Origin: Ailurus styani
Lineage: Eukaryota; Chordata; Mammalia; Carnivora; Ailuridae
Length of the DNA stretch: 64,000 nt
Assembly: GCA_002007465.1 (NCBI GenBank)
Contig: LNAC01000018.1
Coordinates: 5,943,748-6,007,747 of the forward strand
Direction: 5' to 3'
In this document: positions 53,520-64,000 of the stretch, in pieces
Position numbering within the stretch: the stretch's first letter is position 1
Layout: every line of letters starts with the position of its first letter
The notes under the pieces: model-generated
Seen by the model: the letters and a program-made list of their open reading frames with translations, nothing else
Database searches by the model: none
What the model was told of the DNA's origin: nothing
Position numbers and translations under genes: made by a program

Positions 53520-53870
53520 CACAGTGAAAACACTTCATTTAATTTTTATGATTATAAAAATAATACATAGAAATTCCAAACACCACAAGATGGTATAAAA
53601 ATTTTAAATAATATAGATAACATTTCAATCAACATCCTTCCCATATACATATACTTTTGTATAAAGGTAGACCAGACTACACATGTAATTCTATATTCTA
53701 CTTTTTTCACTTAAAAATGTTCTCCTTGTCAATGAATATAGCTATGTATCATCTCCAATGACTATACTATCCAAATGTATTATGTACCATAATTCAGTTA
53801 ATCCCTTCCTGCTGTACATTTAGATTGATTTCAGTTTTTTACAGCTGTAAACAATGCTAAGATGGGCACC
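53520..53870. mobile_element. Old LINE-like fragment
   Basis: 'ataaaaataatacatagaaa' and 'acagctgtaaacaatgctaa' resemble old LINE 3' regions. Family not assigned. Confidence 0.45.
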
Positions 53871-54827
53871 TTCACACAGTGACCTTCATGGACTTGGTTT
53901 CTAGACGTGTCTATGGGAATTCCCCGTGAATGTCCTGACACATTTGCCAGAGCCCTCCATCTCTACGTACACTCCCATTCAGACATGTGTAATTCTGAGA
54001 CTGAAGAGAGGGATGGGAGCAGAGATAGGGTGCATCATTAATAAAAAGCTCCTGAGGCCGCACGAAGTACGAAAGGAAAGAGCATGTTTGGAGGCAGTTT
54101 CCTGTGAGGAGTTGGCATCGTTGTGACGCACTAGGAGATAAAACAGGAAAGGTGAGCGGCAGCATCTCACAGAAGGCTCTGAATGCCAGGCGGTAGAACC
54201 CGCAGTTGGAGATGATTTAACATTTATCCATGTGGCACCTATTTTGAGCCCAAGTCTTTGCTGGGGACCACGGAGTTACAAAGACAAACCACTTCAGAGA
54301 GCTGACTTGAGAGAAAGCCATCATCAGCCACACATCTGGTGTCGTAAGACACTGGAAGATGTACACACCATCCTGCCAGAAGACAGGGGTGAGCGGCTCT
54401 TACCCGTTTCTAACGCTCAGCTCAGGCCCGACTCTCTCCAAGTGTGGAGCAGAAAACCACAGCCAGTGTCTCCAAAGATAAAGTGTTCGGTTTAAGCGAG
54501 TGCCAGTTGCAGCAAAGGTCTGCTCTTCTTTGCTGTGGGAGGGATCATCATCTTCCCCTTCCGTCCTGTTTCCCTAGGCTGCTGTGGGGAAATCCCACCA
54601 CCTTGGGCCTGATGCCCCTCACGAGCCATGGTTTCCACTCCCATGTGGACCCCCAGCATGCTCAGCAATGGGTACTCATTACATCACTGTGCTCTTCCCT
54701 CAACCAGTTCCCAGTCCCACCCTGAGCAGATTTCATTGTCATCTCCCTGTTTTTAAACTTTGAGCTGCAAAGGCGTGATTTTCTTTAGGGTTCTCACCTA
54801 TAGGTGCACTCAGGATGTAGGTCTTTT

Positions 54828-54929
54828 TAAATTTTTTTTAATTTTAAGTAGGCTCCATGCCCCATGTGGGACTTGAACTCACAACCCTAAGAGTCGCACG
54901 CTCCACCAACTGAGCCAGCCAGGTGCCCC
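54828..54929 (-). mobile_element. Short CAN-SINE
   Basis: Minus copy of the short form, ending 'gccagccaggtgcccc'. Confidence 0.85.
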
Positions 54930-55789
54930 AGAATGCAAGTCTTTTGGAAAGAGCTCAAAGTTACAAATACCTTTGTGTGACACTATCATTTCTACTTCTC
55001 ACTTATTCTGTCACTGACTATTCATATTGAATGTTGGGGTCCCTCCAGCTCAAAGTCCTCATCCTCAAGACTCTGGAGCCCAGAGATTCTTAGGGGAAAC
55101 AACGCAAGGAGAAACGGGGGAAGTGTAGACTCTCCACACTTCTCTAAACCACTCGCCTCAAAGTAGGAAAACAAGATATCCCTATTTGAAAATGCTGTAA
55201 TTATCAGGCAGGAGACCCTTCCTCTCTGCCCCACTGTATCTTTCTTCCCCATACCTCCTCACCTCCTTGCCCGGCAGTGAGGCTCCCTGCTCTGTGCATT
55301 TTCTCCCAGACACGGCTCTGATGGTGATTCCCTTTCTCTCTTCTGAATTTATTAACATGCTCCGTGTGACCCATCTTTAAGTTAAGGCTCCTTTCATGCC
55401 GTTTCTCTCCCACCTCTCAGCACGAGCCTCCCTTCCCATTGAGAGGAGCCTCTTACACTATAGGACATGGTCAGCACCTACTGTCCTCCCTGTTCCGCTC
55501 CCATCTGTTCCAAACCTACTTGGCCTCCTGTGTTACCTGTGTCATGAAGGGTTCACTGTACCCCCAAATCCCAGCCAGAAACCTGCAGGTCAGGCTAGTA
55601 CCGCCCTCCCTCAGGCCTCTCATCACCTCAGTGACCAGATGCTAGTGGTCCCACATCCACCTCCTGAGCCTCTCCCCAGAGCTCCAAGACCATTCCTTCT
55701 GCCCTCCTCAGCAATCCGCCTGGCTGGGATGAGCCTGGCTGCTCTCCTTGCTTCCAGTCTCACACCTTCTGATGTGACCATGTTATTTG

Positions 55790-56200
55790 TTATTTCCTGC
55801 TTAAGTCCCTTCAGTGGCTCCCCACACTTCAGGATAATGTTCCAAGCACCTCACAAGTCGAACCAAGCCGTATGATCTGCTTCCTCCTCATCACTCTCTG
55901 CAGGCTGCCCACTGACTCGACTCTGGCCACACTGAGCCACTTGCATTTCCCTAGAGGTGCCTACCTCCCACTATCAGGAGGCAGGAAGCAGAATGGCCCC
56001 AGCAGAAGGGACGAACACCTCTTCACCTTTAAGACACAGTTCAAGCATCCTCTCCTCTACAGATTTCTTCTTCCTGAGTCTCCAGATAGAATGACTCCTT
56101 TTGTACAATTGTGCAGGCCTTTGGGCTCAGTACTCTTAATTTGCCTTTGCAATTTCCAGGTCTGCAAGCTCTATACAGAAATGCACGGGCCCATCAGCCT
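55790..56200 (+). mobile_element. L2 3'-end fragment
   Basis: 'cttcagtggctccccacact' through 'acctttaagacacagttcaa' follows the L2 3' consensus. Confidence 0.75.
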
Positions 56201-56599
56201 CGGATGCCAGAGGCTGAGGAGGAAGTTCTGAAACCAGAGAATCTATCCCAAGGAAAGGATAAAAATAACCTTCATCAAGATGACATTGGGTGGAACATAA
56301 CAAAGCAAGGAGAAAGTTTTAAAATAAGTTTCTTTGGAGAAGAGACTTACAGATATGGAAAAGGGAGACTAGGATAAACCCAATGGAGCTAGACTGGAAG
56401 TATCCGTGTGAGTTCATGATTTCTAATATCTAATTCTTTATGCCATCTCTCTCACTACTGCTATACATCTTTATCCTTCCTTATTTTCTTGCTCTGGCCA
56501 CCAAGGGCCTAGAAGCAATGACACTGTAGGAGCAATGAGCACTCTCAGCACCCAGACCGTGGTTTCTAAATATAATCCTCCATCAAAAGAAATCAAGAC

Positions 56600-57866
56600 T
56601 CCATGGAGAAATGGCTGATTCCAGGGCTGGGGCAAGGAAGATACAAGAGAAGCCGAAACATTTTACGATGCCAGAAAGTAACAAAAGTGCTCAAAAATGA
56701 AGGGGACAAGTTAAAAAGACACAGGACCCTCCCAGAAATCTGGGATGATTTGAAAATCAAAGTAAATCAAAGCAATGGCTTGCAACTCTGAGTAAAACAG
56801 GAATCCATTCATCCATCCTGATAAACATAGATGATTAAGAGAAAGGATGCTTTTCTTTAGTAGAGTGCCAATCAGTAAATGCAAATTATGGAGTTAGAAA
56901 AGCACAATGGACAAGGTCCAAAATAATTACAGGATCTCAAACTACCTCCTCACAAATTCCTTGTTAATTACAAAAGGGAAAATAGTAACCAAGTGATCAG
57001 AGTTAACTTCAGCTCAATGGGACAATGCCAACTTAAAATTCACTGAGGATGCATCACTTCTGTGATGTTTCTGCCTAATTGCAAAACCCTAATCTAGTCA
57101 TATGGAACCATAAGGGCAATCCAAATACCTGGCTTGTATTCTTCACAAATGCCAAGGTAATGCAAAGCAATGGACCAAAGGCTGTGAAGTTCTTCTGGAT
57201 TGAGAGAGACACGTTACAACTAAATGTAATACATGATCTTGCACCAGGAAAAGATAATCGCTATAAAGGACATTACTGGAAAAAGTGACAAAATTTAAAT
57301 ATGGACCATGGGTTGTATCACAGTATTATTTCAGTGTCCAACCTCCCGATTTGGATAACTGTACTTAGGATTTTAAGTTATGAGAGAGCATCCTTGTTCT
57401 TTTTTTTTTTTTTAATTTTTTTTTTTTAAAGATTTTATTTACTTATTTCACAGAGGGAGAGAGATCACAAGGAGGCAGAGAGGCAGGCAGAGAGAGGGAG
57501 GGGGGAAGCAGGCTCCCCGCTGAGCAGGGAGCCCGATGCGGGCCTCGATCCCAGGACCCTGAGATCATGACCTGAGCCGAAGACAGAGGCTTTAACCCAC
57601 TGAGCCACCCAGGCGCCCGAGCATCCTTGTTCTTAAGGAAATACATACTAAAGGTTTTGGGGTAAAGGGACACAATGTCTGCAACTTACTCTCAAGTGTT
57701 TCAGAAAATACAATATGTAAATATAGATAATATATATCATAAAGCAAATAAGGTAACATGTAAAGACTCAGTAAACTTGGGTAAAGGATATATGGAAGTT
57801 CTTTGTGATATCCTGTAACTTTTCTGTGAGACTGAAATTCTATTAAAATTTAAAATTTAACAAGCA
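56600..57866 (+). mobile_element. L1M 3'-end, split by a SINE
   Basis: A long diverged L1 3' region. 'tatcacagtattatttcagt', 'gtctgcaacttactctcaag' and 'ttttctgtgagactgaaatt' are typical of the L1M 3'UTR. It is interrupted at 57401-57618. Confidence 0.7.
57401..57618 (-). mobile_element. CAN-SINE, young, nested in L1M
   Basis: Near-consensus minus copy with identical 'gagcatccttgttctt' on both sides. Confidence 0.95.
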
Positions 57867-58066
57867 GGGGCACCTGGGTGGCTCAGTTGTTAAGCGTCTG
57901 CCTTCGGCTCAGGTCATGATCCCAGGGTTCTGGGATCGAGCCCTGCATCGAGCCCCGCATCAGGCTCCCTGCTCAGCGGGAAGCCTGCTTCTCCCTCTCC
58001 CACTCCCCCTGCTTGTGTTCCCTTTCTTGCTGTGTCTCTCTGTCAAATAAATTTTAAAAAATCTAA
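57867..58066 (+). mobile_element. CAN-SINE, older caniform subfamily
   Basis: 'ggcacctgggtggctcagtt' with 'ttaagcgtctgccttcggct' and 'ctgcttgtgttccctttctt'. It has an internal short duplication (gagccctgcatc / gagccccgcatc). Confidence 0.92.
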
Positions 58067-59399
58067 AAGAAATATAATAGAATAAAATAAAATTTACCAA
58101 ACAACCAAGAATCCAACAACAAGGGATGAGTCAGAATTATGGTACAATCACTCTGTGGAAGCCTCAAAGTTACTTAGAAATAAAGTCTGTGAAGATATAT
58201 AACAATATAGAAGAAATGCTTATAAAATACAGTGTTGAATGATAAAAGCAGGATACAAAATATTTTGTGTATATTATTACTACAACTAGGCAAAAGCAAA
58301 CACACAAGAAAGACAGGAAGGTTAAAATCAAGGGTGGTAATGAGGATACTGGGGGGTAGGAAGAGACTGAGTGACTTTTTCCAAAAAAATCAACCTGTTG
58401 AAAAAGATACTTGCCCGCAGTGCATCCCTTCCCTCTGCCCCCCATACCTGCCCCCCTCCACCCAAGCCTGGTGTACTGGAAAGCAGTGTTGTTGACTGCA
58501 TTCTCTTGTCTCGGGATGCCCCTCCCCAAACCTTGACCACCCACCAAAGAGAACTAACAGAGCAGGTGTGGAGCACCCTCAGAAATGGGCATGGCTGGGG
58601 CTGGGGCAGGGGGCCCGGGAGTGGCAAGCTTCCACAGCAGGCAGTCTGCCAACCCCGCCCCAAAGAGCAGCTCCACGGTCTACTCTGAGCAGCCAGTTTA
58701 AGCAGCTGTGGACACAGCTGAGGGGAAGCCCAGCAACAGCGCAGTGGGGATTCGAGCCTCTCTGGCCAGGCCAGGACAGAGACCCCTTTGAATGCCCTTG
58801 GCCTGTATGGACAACACTCGGTCTCTTGTTGGCATGCTACCTCCTGGAACAGACAGTAAAGCTTCTTGGAGCCTCAAAAAATTTAGGAACTCTTGGATCA
58901 CCTTATCTAGAGGCAGAATGCCTGACTCTGTTGTCAATGGAGAAAAAGTGTTAAGTCCTTATCACCCCTTTACACTTTTCACATGAATCAGTCTGCTGAG
59001 GATGTGGCAAAAAGAAGTTCAGAACACAAGACTGCTATCTAAGGACAAGACTCAGAGAGCCCTGGGCAGCTAAGGGAAACAGTAGGAATAAAAGAGTCTG
59101 CCTCCTTTGCAGGAGAATCCATTTTGTCTCTCTTACTATAAGAGAGGTCTTTACAACTCCTTCCTTAAAAAAGTAGGAATAAGAATTAAACAGATTAAGA
59201 GACCCTCAGAGCAGGCAGCTGAAGTAGATAGAAAAAAAAGAAATCCTCATTCCACAGGGATGCAGCAGCAAAAGCTTGTAAATTCCTATGGAGAGAAACT
59301 TACTCTACACCTGGGCAACTTCTTGGTTCAGAGTATTCCGGACCTGCTTCCCAACTGCTCCGCCGCCTAAAGCAAAAAACACCACCATTCTGAGTCATG

Positions 59400-59784
59400 T
59401 GACCTGATTTTAAAATATTTTATTACATAATCTTTTCATGGCACCATCAGGAGTAACAGAAAACGTTATTCCCAGTTCCTAACCACATCCTGAAAAATAT
59501 ACATTTGTATTTATATATTTATATCAATACTCCACCCCCATCCCCTAACTCCACCACCTAGTGTGGGTCTTTTGCTTAAAGCAAGAAACTATTCTCTCAG
59601 GTAAGAAAATATATATGGAAGCTAAATGAAGTAACAGTTAGAATGGGGACAGGTTGGTTGTGGGGGCAGGGAGGAAGAGGTCAAGTCCAGGCTAGGCAGG
59701 ATGCATCACTGGAGTCCAGCAGAGGTGGAGGGCAGTGTATAAAAAGGCAGCGTCAGGCAGGTGGGTTCTGATGTCCTTGGTCCA
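59400..59784 (-). terminator. SNX1: SNX1 3'UTR and poly(A) signal
   Basis: A canonical AATAAA on the minus strand at 59424-59419 lies about 360 bp past the stop. Cleavage near 59400 is inferred. Confidence 0.7.
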
Positions 59785-59835
59785 TTAGGAGATGGCCTTT
59801 GCCTCAGGAAGGAAGGCTTCCCAGTACTTTGCCAG
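59785..59835 (-). CDS. SNX1: SNX1 terminal coding exon
   Basis: After 'tctttgcag', 16 codons [16 protein letters not shown] then TAA at 59787-59785. Confidence 0.95.
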   Translation of the reverse strand: MAKYWEAFLPEAKAIS

Positions 59836-61721
59836 CTGCAAAGAAGTGGGGACAGTAAGCAAGTGCCCCCACCTAGTGGCAGAGCCTGAGCCTGGGAGGG
59901 GAGCAAGCTCACTGCCATGGCACTCCCCCAGACTCCGCAGCCACCTAAAGGGAGGCTGGAGCTGAGGCCAAGCTGAGGAAATACTAGGCTGAGTGGACCT
60001 TGGGACAGACTGTCCAGCAAGCCACACTGCCCTTACCTGTTTCTAGACTGAGAGAAAGCATCAAGTCCAAGGGAAATCGCTAAAGACAGTCCTGGTTCTG
60101 CCCTGGAGGAAGTACCCCTGTGGGGGCCACAGCTTTGCCCAGCTCAGTTAGCTCCTCACAATGGGGCCCACTGTTTACCACAAAGACTGGGGTCTCAGCC
60201 TTAACAGGGTTAGCTGGTACCACGGGGTTATAGGGAGAGTTGGGATTTGTCCTTAAAAACTAACTTCTTGTAGGATTTGGGCAATCCTGCTTAGCAAAAG
60301 ACCCTATTAGATGCTCCATGTTAGAGCAATAGGGCCAGCCCATCCCATCCTGTTACCAAAGCCCAAAGTAGGCAGCTGGCCTCTGGAGCAGGCATAGAGG
60401 AGGACAGTCATGCGTAACTTACATACCTGCTGCTGTGAATATAGGAGTGTCTCAAGGTACTTGATCACATGGTTTTTGAAGTCCTTGGATTTCTCTTTCT
60501 ATAGGAGACAGGATTTTAGAGTGATCATCCAGATAGCTGCTCCTACCCCTCTGATGGGATGGTGCTGTGTATTGCTGACCAAAGCCAAACACAGCCCCAG
60601 AAACTATAGCCAGCAGCCGGAACAGCTATAATTTCCAGTCAAACAGTTTCTGATGAAGCCTTGCAAAGCTTTCTTCTTGGTTGGGGGGGAGTTGGGGGAT
60701 GAAGGTAGAAAGGAGAAAGGAAAGGCGACCAGAGGACATAGGATAGCTGCAAGCTTTGTTCTATGTCTAACTGCTCTGGTCCAACAAAACAGAACAGCTA
60801 CTTTGCCTCTGAACACACATGTAAACACACACACATGCCACATCTGTTTGCGACAACTACCAAGTCACCAACACTTCCATCTAACTCCCTACTCAATAGA
60901 CGTGAACAAAACCAACACTACCACTAAACCAGGCACTGCACACTTGTGAGGATGTTCTATCTCACCTCAAACCGGATCACTTCTTTTCGGACCACAGTTG
61001 AAATCCTTTCAAAGTCCCTTTCGTACTGAGTCACGCGAGACTCCCACTGGGAAGTAAGGGGAAAGAAAGGATCGCTTAATATTATGGTACCATTACTGAG
61101 TCTTTATCCCTGGACAGCAATTCTACATAGAAGACCTGAATTGGTCATTGTGTCTTTTTGTCCCTCTGGGTAAGACCAGAAACCATATGGGATTCAGTGT
61201 GTAAGGCCATCTGGCTTGAAAAGAGGTACTGTGTGTGCCAGGCCAGGACTGATACCTGAGAAAGTTCTGACACTCCGTAGCCTCTGGTTCAGGCACCCGC
61301 CAGCAGAGCTGGGAGTTCCAGAAAACTGAATTTTGTTCTCAACACCAGAGGGGCATGTATGAATCACTTTGGAGTTTTTTGAAGAGGCACACAAGACCCC
61401 TCCTGCAGAGATTCTGACTTGACAAGTCAGGGTGGAATGGGACAAGAGCAAACCGGGACTCCTGAGGCTTCCCCAGCAGCCACCGGCCTTTAGACTCAAA
61501 CAGCTCTCTTGGCTTGCTGCGGGGGGTTCAAGCATCTGGGTCGAATACCCCCACTGGTCTGCCTTGGGGGGCCTCACCTCTAAGATCTCGTCCTTGGCCT
61601 GCTGCAGTTTGTCAGGCTTGTTGGCCCAAAGCAGCCGAGCCTCAGCCTCCCGCTTCTTCTGCAGCGTAGCTTGAGCATCCTGCCAGCGCTGCCAGGTCTT
61701 CATGCGCTGGTCGAAGGCAGC
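59785..61721 (-). CDS. SNX1: SNX1, sorting nexin 1, C-terminal part
   Basis: Four minus-strand exons (144+81+72+51 nt) encode the last 115 residues and TAA of SNX1, about residues 408-522 of a protein I recall as 522 long in human. The stretch is a Glu/Lys/Gln-rich helical segment: [60 protein letters not shown], then [16 protein letters not shown]. This is the end of the BAR domain. Known role: SNX1 pairs with SNX5/SNX6 to tubulate endosomes for retromer/ESCPE-1 retrieval of cargo such as the mannose-6-phosphate receptor. The PX domain and N terminus lie right of the window. I saw no upstream exon between 61722 and 64000, though the 511-N gap hides part. SNX2 is the alternative, but the [15 protein letters not shown] end is that of SNX1. 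Confidence 0.95.
60427..60498 (-). CDS. SNX1: SNX1 BAR-domain exon
   Basis: 24 codons, [24 protein letters not shown] in two runs. The acceptor is 'cctatag' and the donor 'gtatgt'. Confidence 0.95.
60966..61046 (-). CDS. SNX1: SNX1 BAR-domain exon
   Basis: 27 codons, [27 protein letters not shown] in two runs. The acceptor is 'ttcccag' and the donor 'gtgaga'. Confidence 0.95.
61578..61721 (-). CDS. SNX1: SNX1 BAR-domain exon
   Basis: 48 codons, [20 protein letters not shown] through [10 protein letters not shown]. The acceptor is 'ccccacag' and the donor 'gtgagg'. Phase 0 at both ends. Confidence 0.95.
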
Positions 61722-62079
61722 CTGTGGGGAGGGGGGTTGGGGAAGAGCACAACCAGCCCTGCAGGAGCTCCACCAGCTCTGCCTGGGGCGGGGTGAGGGG
61801 TGGGGTACTCTCTCCCAGCAGCTGTGCTAGAGAAGGACTGAGCAAGGGCAGGTTCTGCAGCCACATGTTAGTGCCCAGCTGGAAGCTTAACATCAAAATG
61901 CACAAGCTTGGGTAAGACTCCTCTCCAAGCCTCCAGCAGGCCGGTGCCATGCTGCTTCATGCTACTCCCCAGGCTGGATGGCTGGGGCACAGTAGGTGGC
62001 CTGATGCCAATGCCCAGTACTGTGGCTTCTGAATTGCTTCCCTCAGATTAGTCCATGGGTCTCCACACTCCTCCTGAGC

Positions 62080-62340
62080 TCCTGCCATGTGCCAGGAACT
62101 AAGAAGACAGTGGGGAATGAAACACATGGTTCTGCTTTTAATGGGGCTTATAATTTAACAGAAAATGCTGACATTATATTAATAATTACCAATAAATGAT
62201 TACACATATGCAGAGTACAGAGAAAACAAGGAGAGGACCTATAACAAAATGACAGAACCGGAGACTTGACTTAGCCTGGAAGATATACAAGGCAAGGCCA
62301 ATTTAAGGAAGCAACCTTTAAATTAAGACCAAATAGTATA
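62080..62340 (+). mobile_element. Degenerate ancient repeat in SNX1 intron
   Basis: 'ctgccatgtgccaggaacta' and 'tggggcttataatttaacag' resemble widespread old mammalian repeat sequence. Family uncertain. Confidence 0.4.
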
Positions 62341-63041
62341 CAGGGTTAGCTTAACAGATCTTTAAATAAATACCTGCAGCTACCATGGGACACACGGCTT
62401 CCATCTTGTCTATACATTCAACTGTGGAAGGCTATTAAGGCTCACAAGAAGCTCCCCAAGGTCCACTTGCTGGTTTGCCCTCATTCCAGTCCCTTGATCA
62501 CATTTACAGAGGAGAGTTGTTGGCCTAACCATACCATCCACCCTACAGCCCCCCGCCCCCACTGGCTCAGTAAACTTCAAGAGGCGGCCTAGATGAGATC
62601 TGTACCTGGGGCCAGCCTTCCAACCCTGTTTCATTTGTTCTCCTTCACTGCAGAAGTTCCCTGGATGTTCTCTAGGTCTCCTTAGTGCAGGCCTTTACCA
62701 AGGTTTGAACCCTAGGGAGTAAAATGCCACCACATTCACCTTTCCCAGCATTGACTCTCACTTGTGCTCACTTGCAATTTCCTAGCAGCTCAGTGTCAAA
62801 GGGCAGGTAAAAAGGTAGCTTTGTAACCACGTAAGACTCAAGCCGAACCTTCTGGGTTAAGACTGGTGCAGCTCCAGGTTCAGGGAAAAGCAGAAAAGAA
62901 ATATTTGCTCATCTCCTCAATCCCATTCTCAGCTCATGATTATGAGGAGGGCAGGTAAAGGGTCTCTGAGAGAAGCCCAGCTCACAGTTCTGCACGCAGT
63001 CATGTTGCTCCCCGCCCCCCCCCATGGAGCTCTAGGCTGGT

Positions 63042-63065
63042 CCTCTCTCACCCAGCCTGGGGATG

Positions 63066-63104
<39 letters not shown>

Positions 63105-63615
63105 NNNNNNNNNNNNNNNNNNNNNNNNNNNNNNNNNNNNNNNNNNNNNNNNNNNNNNNNNNNNNNNNNNNNNNNNNNNNNNNNNNNNNNNNNNNNNNNN
63201 NNNNNNNNNNNNNNNNNNNNNNNNNNNNNNNNNNNNNNNNNNNNNNNNNNNNNNNNNNNNNNNNNNNNNNNNNNNNNNNNNNNNNNNNNNNNNNNNNNNN
63301 NNNNNNNNNNNNNNNNNNNNNNNNNNNNNNNNNNNNNNNNNNNNNNNNNNNNNNNNNNNNNNNNNNNNNNNNNNNNNNNNNNNNNNNNNNNNNNNNNNNN
63401 NNNNNNNNNNNNNNNNNNNNNNNNNNNNNNNNNNNNNNNNNNNNNNNNNNNNNNNNNNNNNNNNNNNNNNNNNNNNNNNNNNNNNNNNNNNNNNNNNNNN
63501 NNNNNNNNNNNNNNNNNNNNNNNNNNNNNNNNNNNNNNNNNNNNNNNNNNNNNNNNNNNNNNNNNNNNNNNNNNNNNNNNNNNNNNNNNNNNNNNNNNNN
63601 NNNNNNNNNNNNNNN

Positions 63616-63652
<37 letters not shown>

Positions 63653-63766
63653 GCTCACCCAGCCTGGAGATGGTTGTGTGTGTGTGTGTGTGTGCAGAGG
63701 CTCACCCAGCCTGGGGATGGGGTGTGTGTGTGTGTGTGTGTGTGTTTCTCTCTCTCTCTCTCTCTC
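63042..63766. repeat. TG-rich minisatellite (VNTR) containing a gap
   Basis: Three visible copies (63042, 63650 and 63694) of a unit reading 'ctcacccagcctggggatgg' followed by a variable (TG)n run, ending in a (TC)n tract. N from 63105 to 63615 probably hides further units. Confidence 0.85.
63105..63615. other. Assembly gap (511 N)
   Basis: A run of N with TG repeats on both edges. Confidence 1.
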
Positions 63767-64000
63767 ACATATCCAAGAGCTGTGCTCTCCTGAGACGCCA
63801 AACAATGCCCCCCTCTGAAAACTTCCCCAGAGAGGGCGCTTCCCTGAGGTGGCGCTCCAGTCTTGTAGTCTGACCAGTTCCACAAATTCCAAAGCAGGTT
63901 ATTCTTCCAGCCTCTTATCAGTCTGCAGTTAGCAGCAAACCAAACAGCTGAGGGGGAGGACAATGAGCAAACTCATAGGCTACATTGAGCAACTCTACCA

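Larger units (their letters stand above)
47351..59399. other. SNX22-SNX1 intergenic interval
   Basis: Twelve kb between the SNX22 promoter and the SNX1 3' end. It contains L2 3'-end sequence (48.7-49.33 and 55.79-56.2 kb), MIR-like pieces (47.77, 50.53 and 52.43 kb), an old LINE-like stretch (53.52-53.87 kb), an L1M 3' end (about 56.6-57.86 kb) and five SINEs. Open frames up to about 160 codons occur, but none resembles a protein I know or has convincing splice context. Confidence 0.6.

Noticed and set aside
55396..56231. Open frames of 159 and 119 codons
   Set aside because: They lie on L2-derived sequence and its flank, so chance frames in a repeat are the simpler reading.
62936..63892. 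Very long open frames of Cys-Val or Thr-His repeats
   Set aside because: They are translations of (TG)n and of the N gap, not genes.
61722..64000. The preceding SNX1 exon (ending ...LLAIVR)
   Set aside because: I looked for its reverse complement and did not see it. It probably lies beyond 64000, though the N gap prevents certainty.

Overview
The window is mammalian nuclear DNA. It has spliced protein genes with GT-AG introns, CpG-rich promoters and a dense load of interspersed repeats. The commonest repeat is a tRNA-derived SINE starting GGGCGCCTGGGTGGCTCAG, which is the carnivore CAN-SINE (SINEC). Most copies carry a 'gtgggttaaagcctctgcc' head and a 'ctacttgtgatctctctct' tail, which points to a caniform carnivore and most likely a mustelid. 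That species-level call is inference. Two assembly gaps (88 and 511 N) and one isolated N are present.

Four genes can be read exon by exon, in the order CSNK1G1(+), PPIB(+), SNX22(-), SNX1(-). As I recall it, human 15q22.31 carries the same block in reverse orientation. (1) 1 to about 35.4 kb holds the 3' end of CSNK1G1 (casein kinase 1 gamma 1): four C-terminal coding exons, one of them an alternative cassette, a candidate 24-nt microexon, and a long 3'UTR of about 6.3 kb. (2) 37.5-43.55 kb holds the complete PPIB (cyclophilin B) gene: five exons, 216 residues, a CpG-island promoter with a ZNF143-type motif, and a C-terminal ER-retention tail. (3) 43.8-47.3 kb holds complete SNX22 on the minus strand: seven exons, 191 residues, PX domain, and one GC-AG intron. 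It is tail-to-tail with PPIB, with roughly 240 bp between the poly(A) signals. (4) 59.4-61.7 kb holds the last four coding exons of SNX1 (BAR-domain C terminus) on the minus strand. The rest of SNX1 lies beyond the right edge.

The remainder is intronic or intergenic repeat: about 30 CAN-SINEs in several age classes (many with readable target-site duplications), L1M 3' ends, L2 3' ends, MIRs, hAT-Charlie-like and Tigger-like DNA transposons, and microsatellites. The 47.4-59.4 kb interval between SNX22 and SNX1 shows no gene I recognise.

The genes share no pathway in the operon sense. CSNK1G1 is a palmitoylated membrane kinase, PPIB an ER prolyl isomerase and collagen chaperone, SNX22 a phosphoinositide-binding PX protein, and SNX1 a retromer/ESCPE-1 sorting nexin. 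I found no previously undescribed biological system. The most interesting items are the splice architecture of the CSNK1G1 tail, the GC-AG intron of SNX22, the gap-bearing SINE pair in the CSNK1G1 3'UTR, and the unresolved TG-rich minisatellite near 63.1-63.75 kb.
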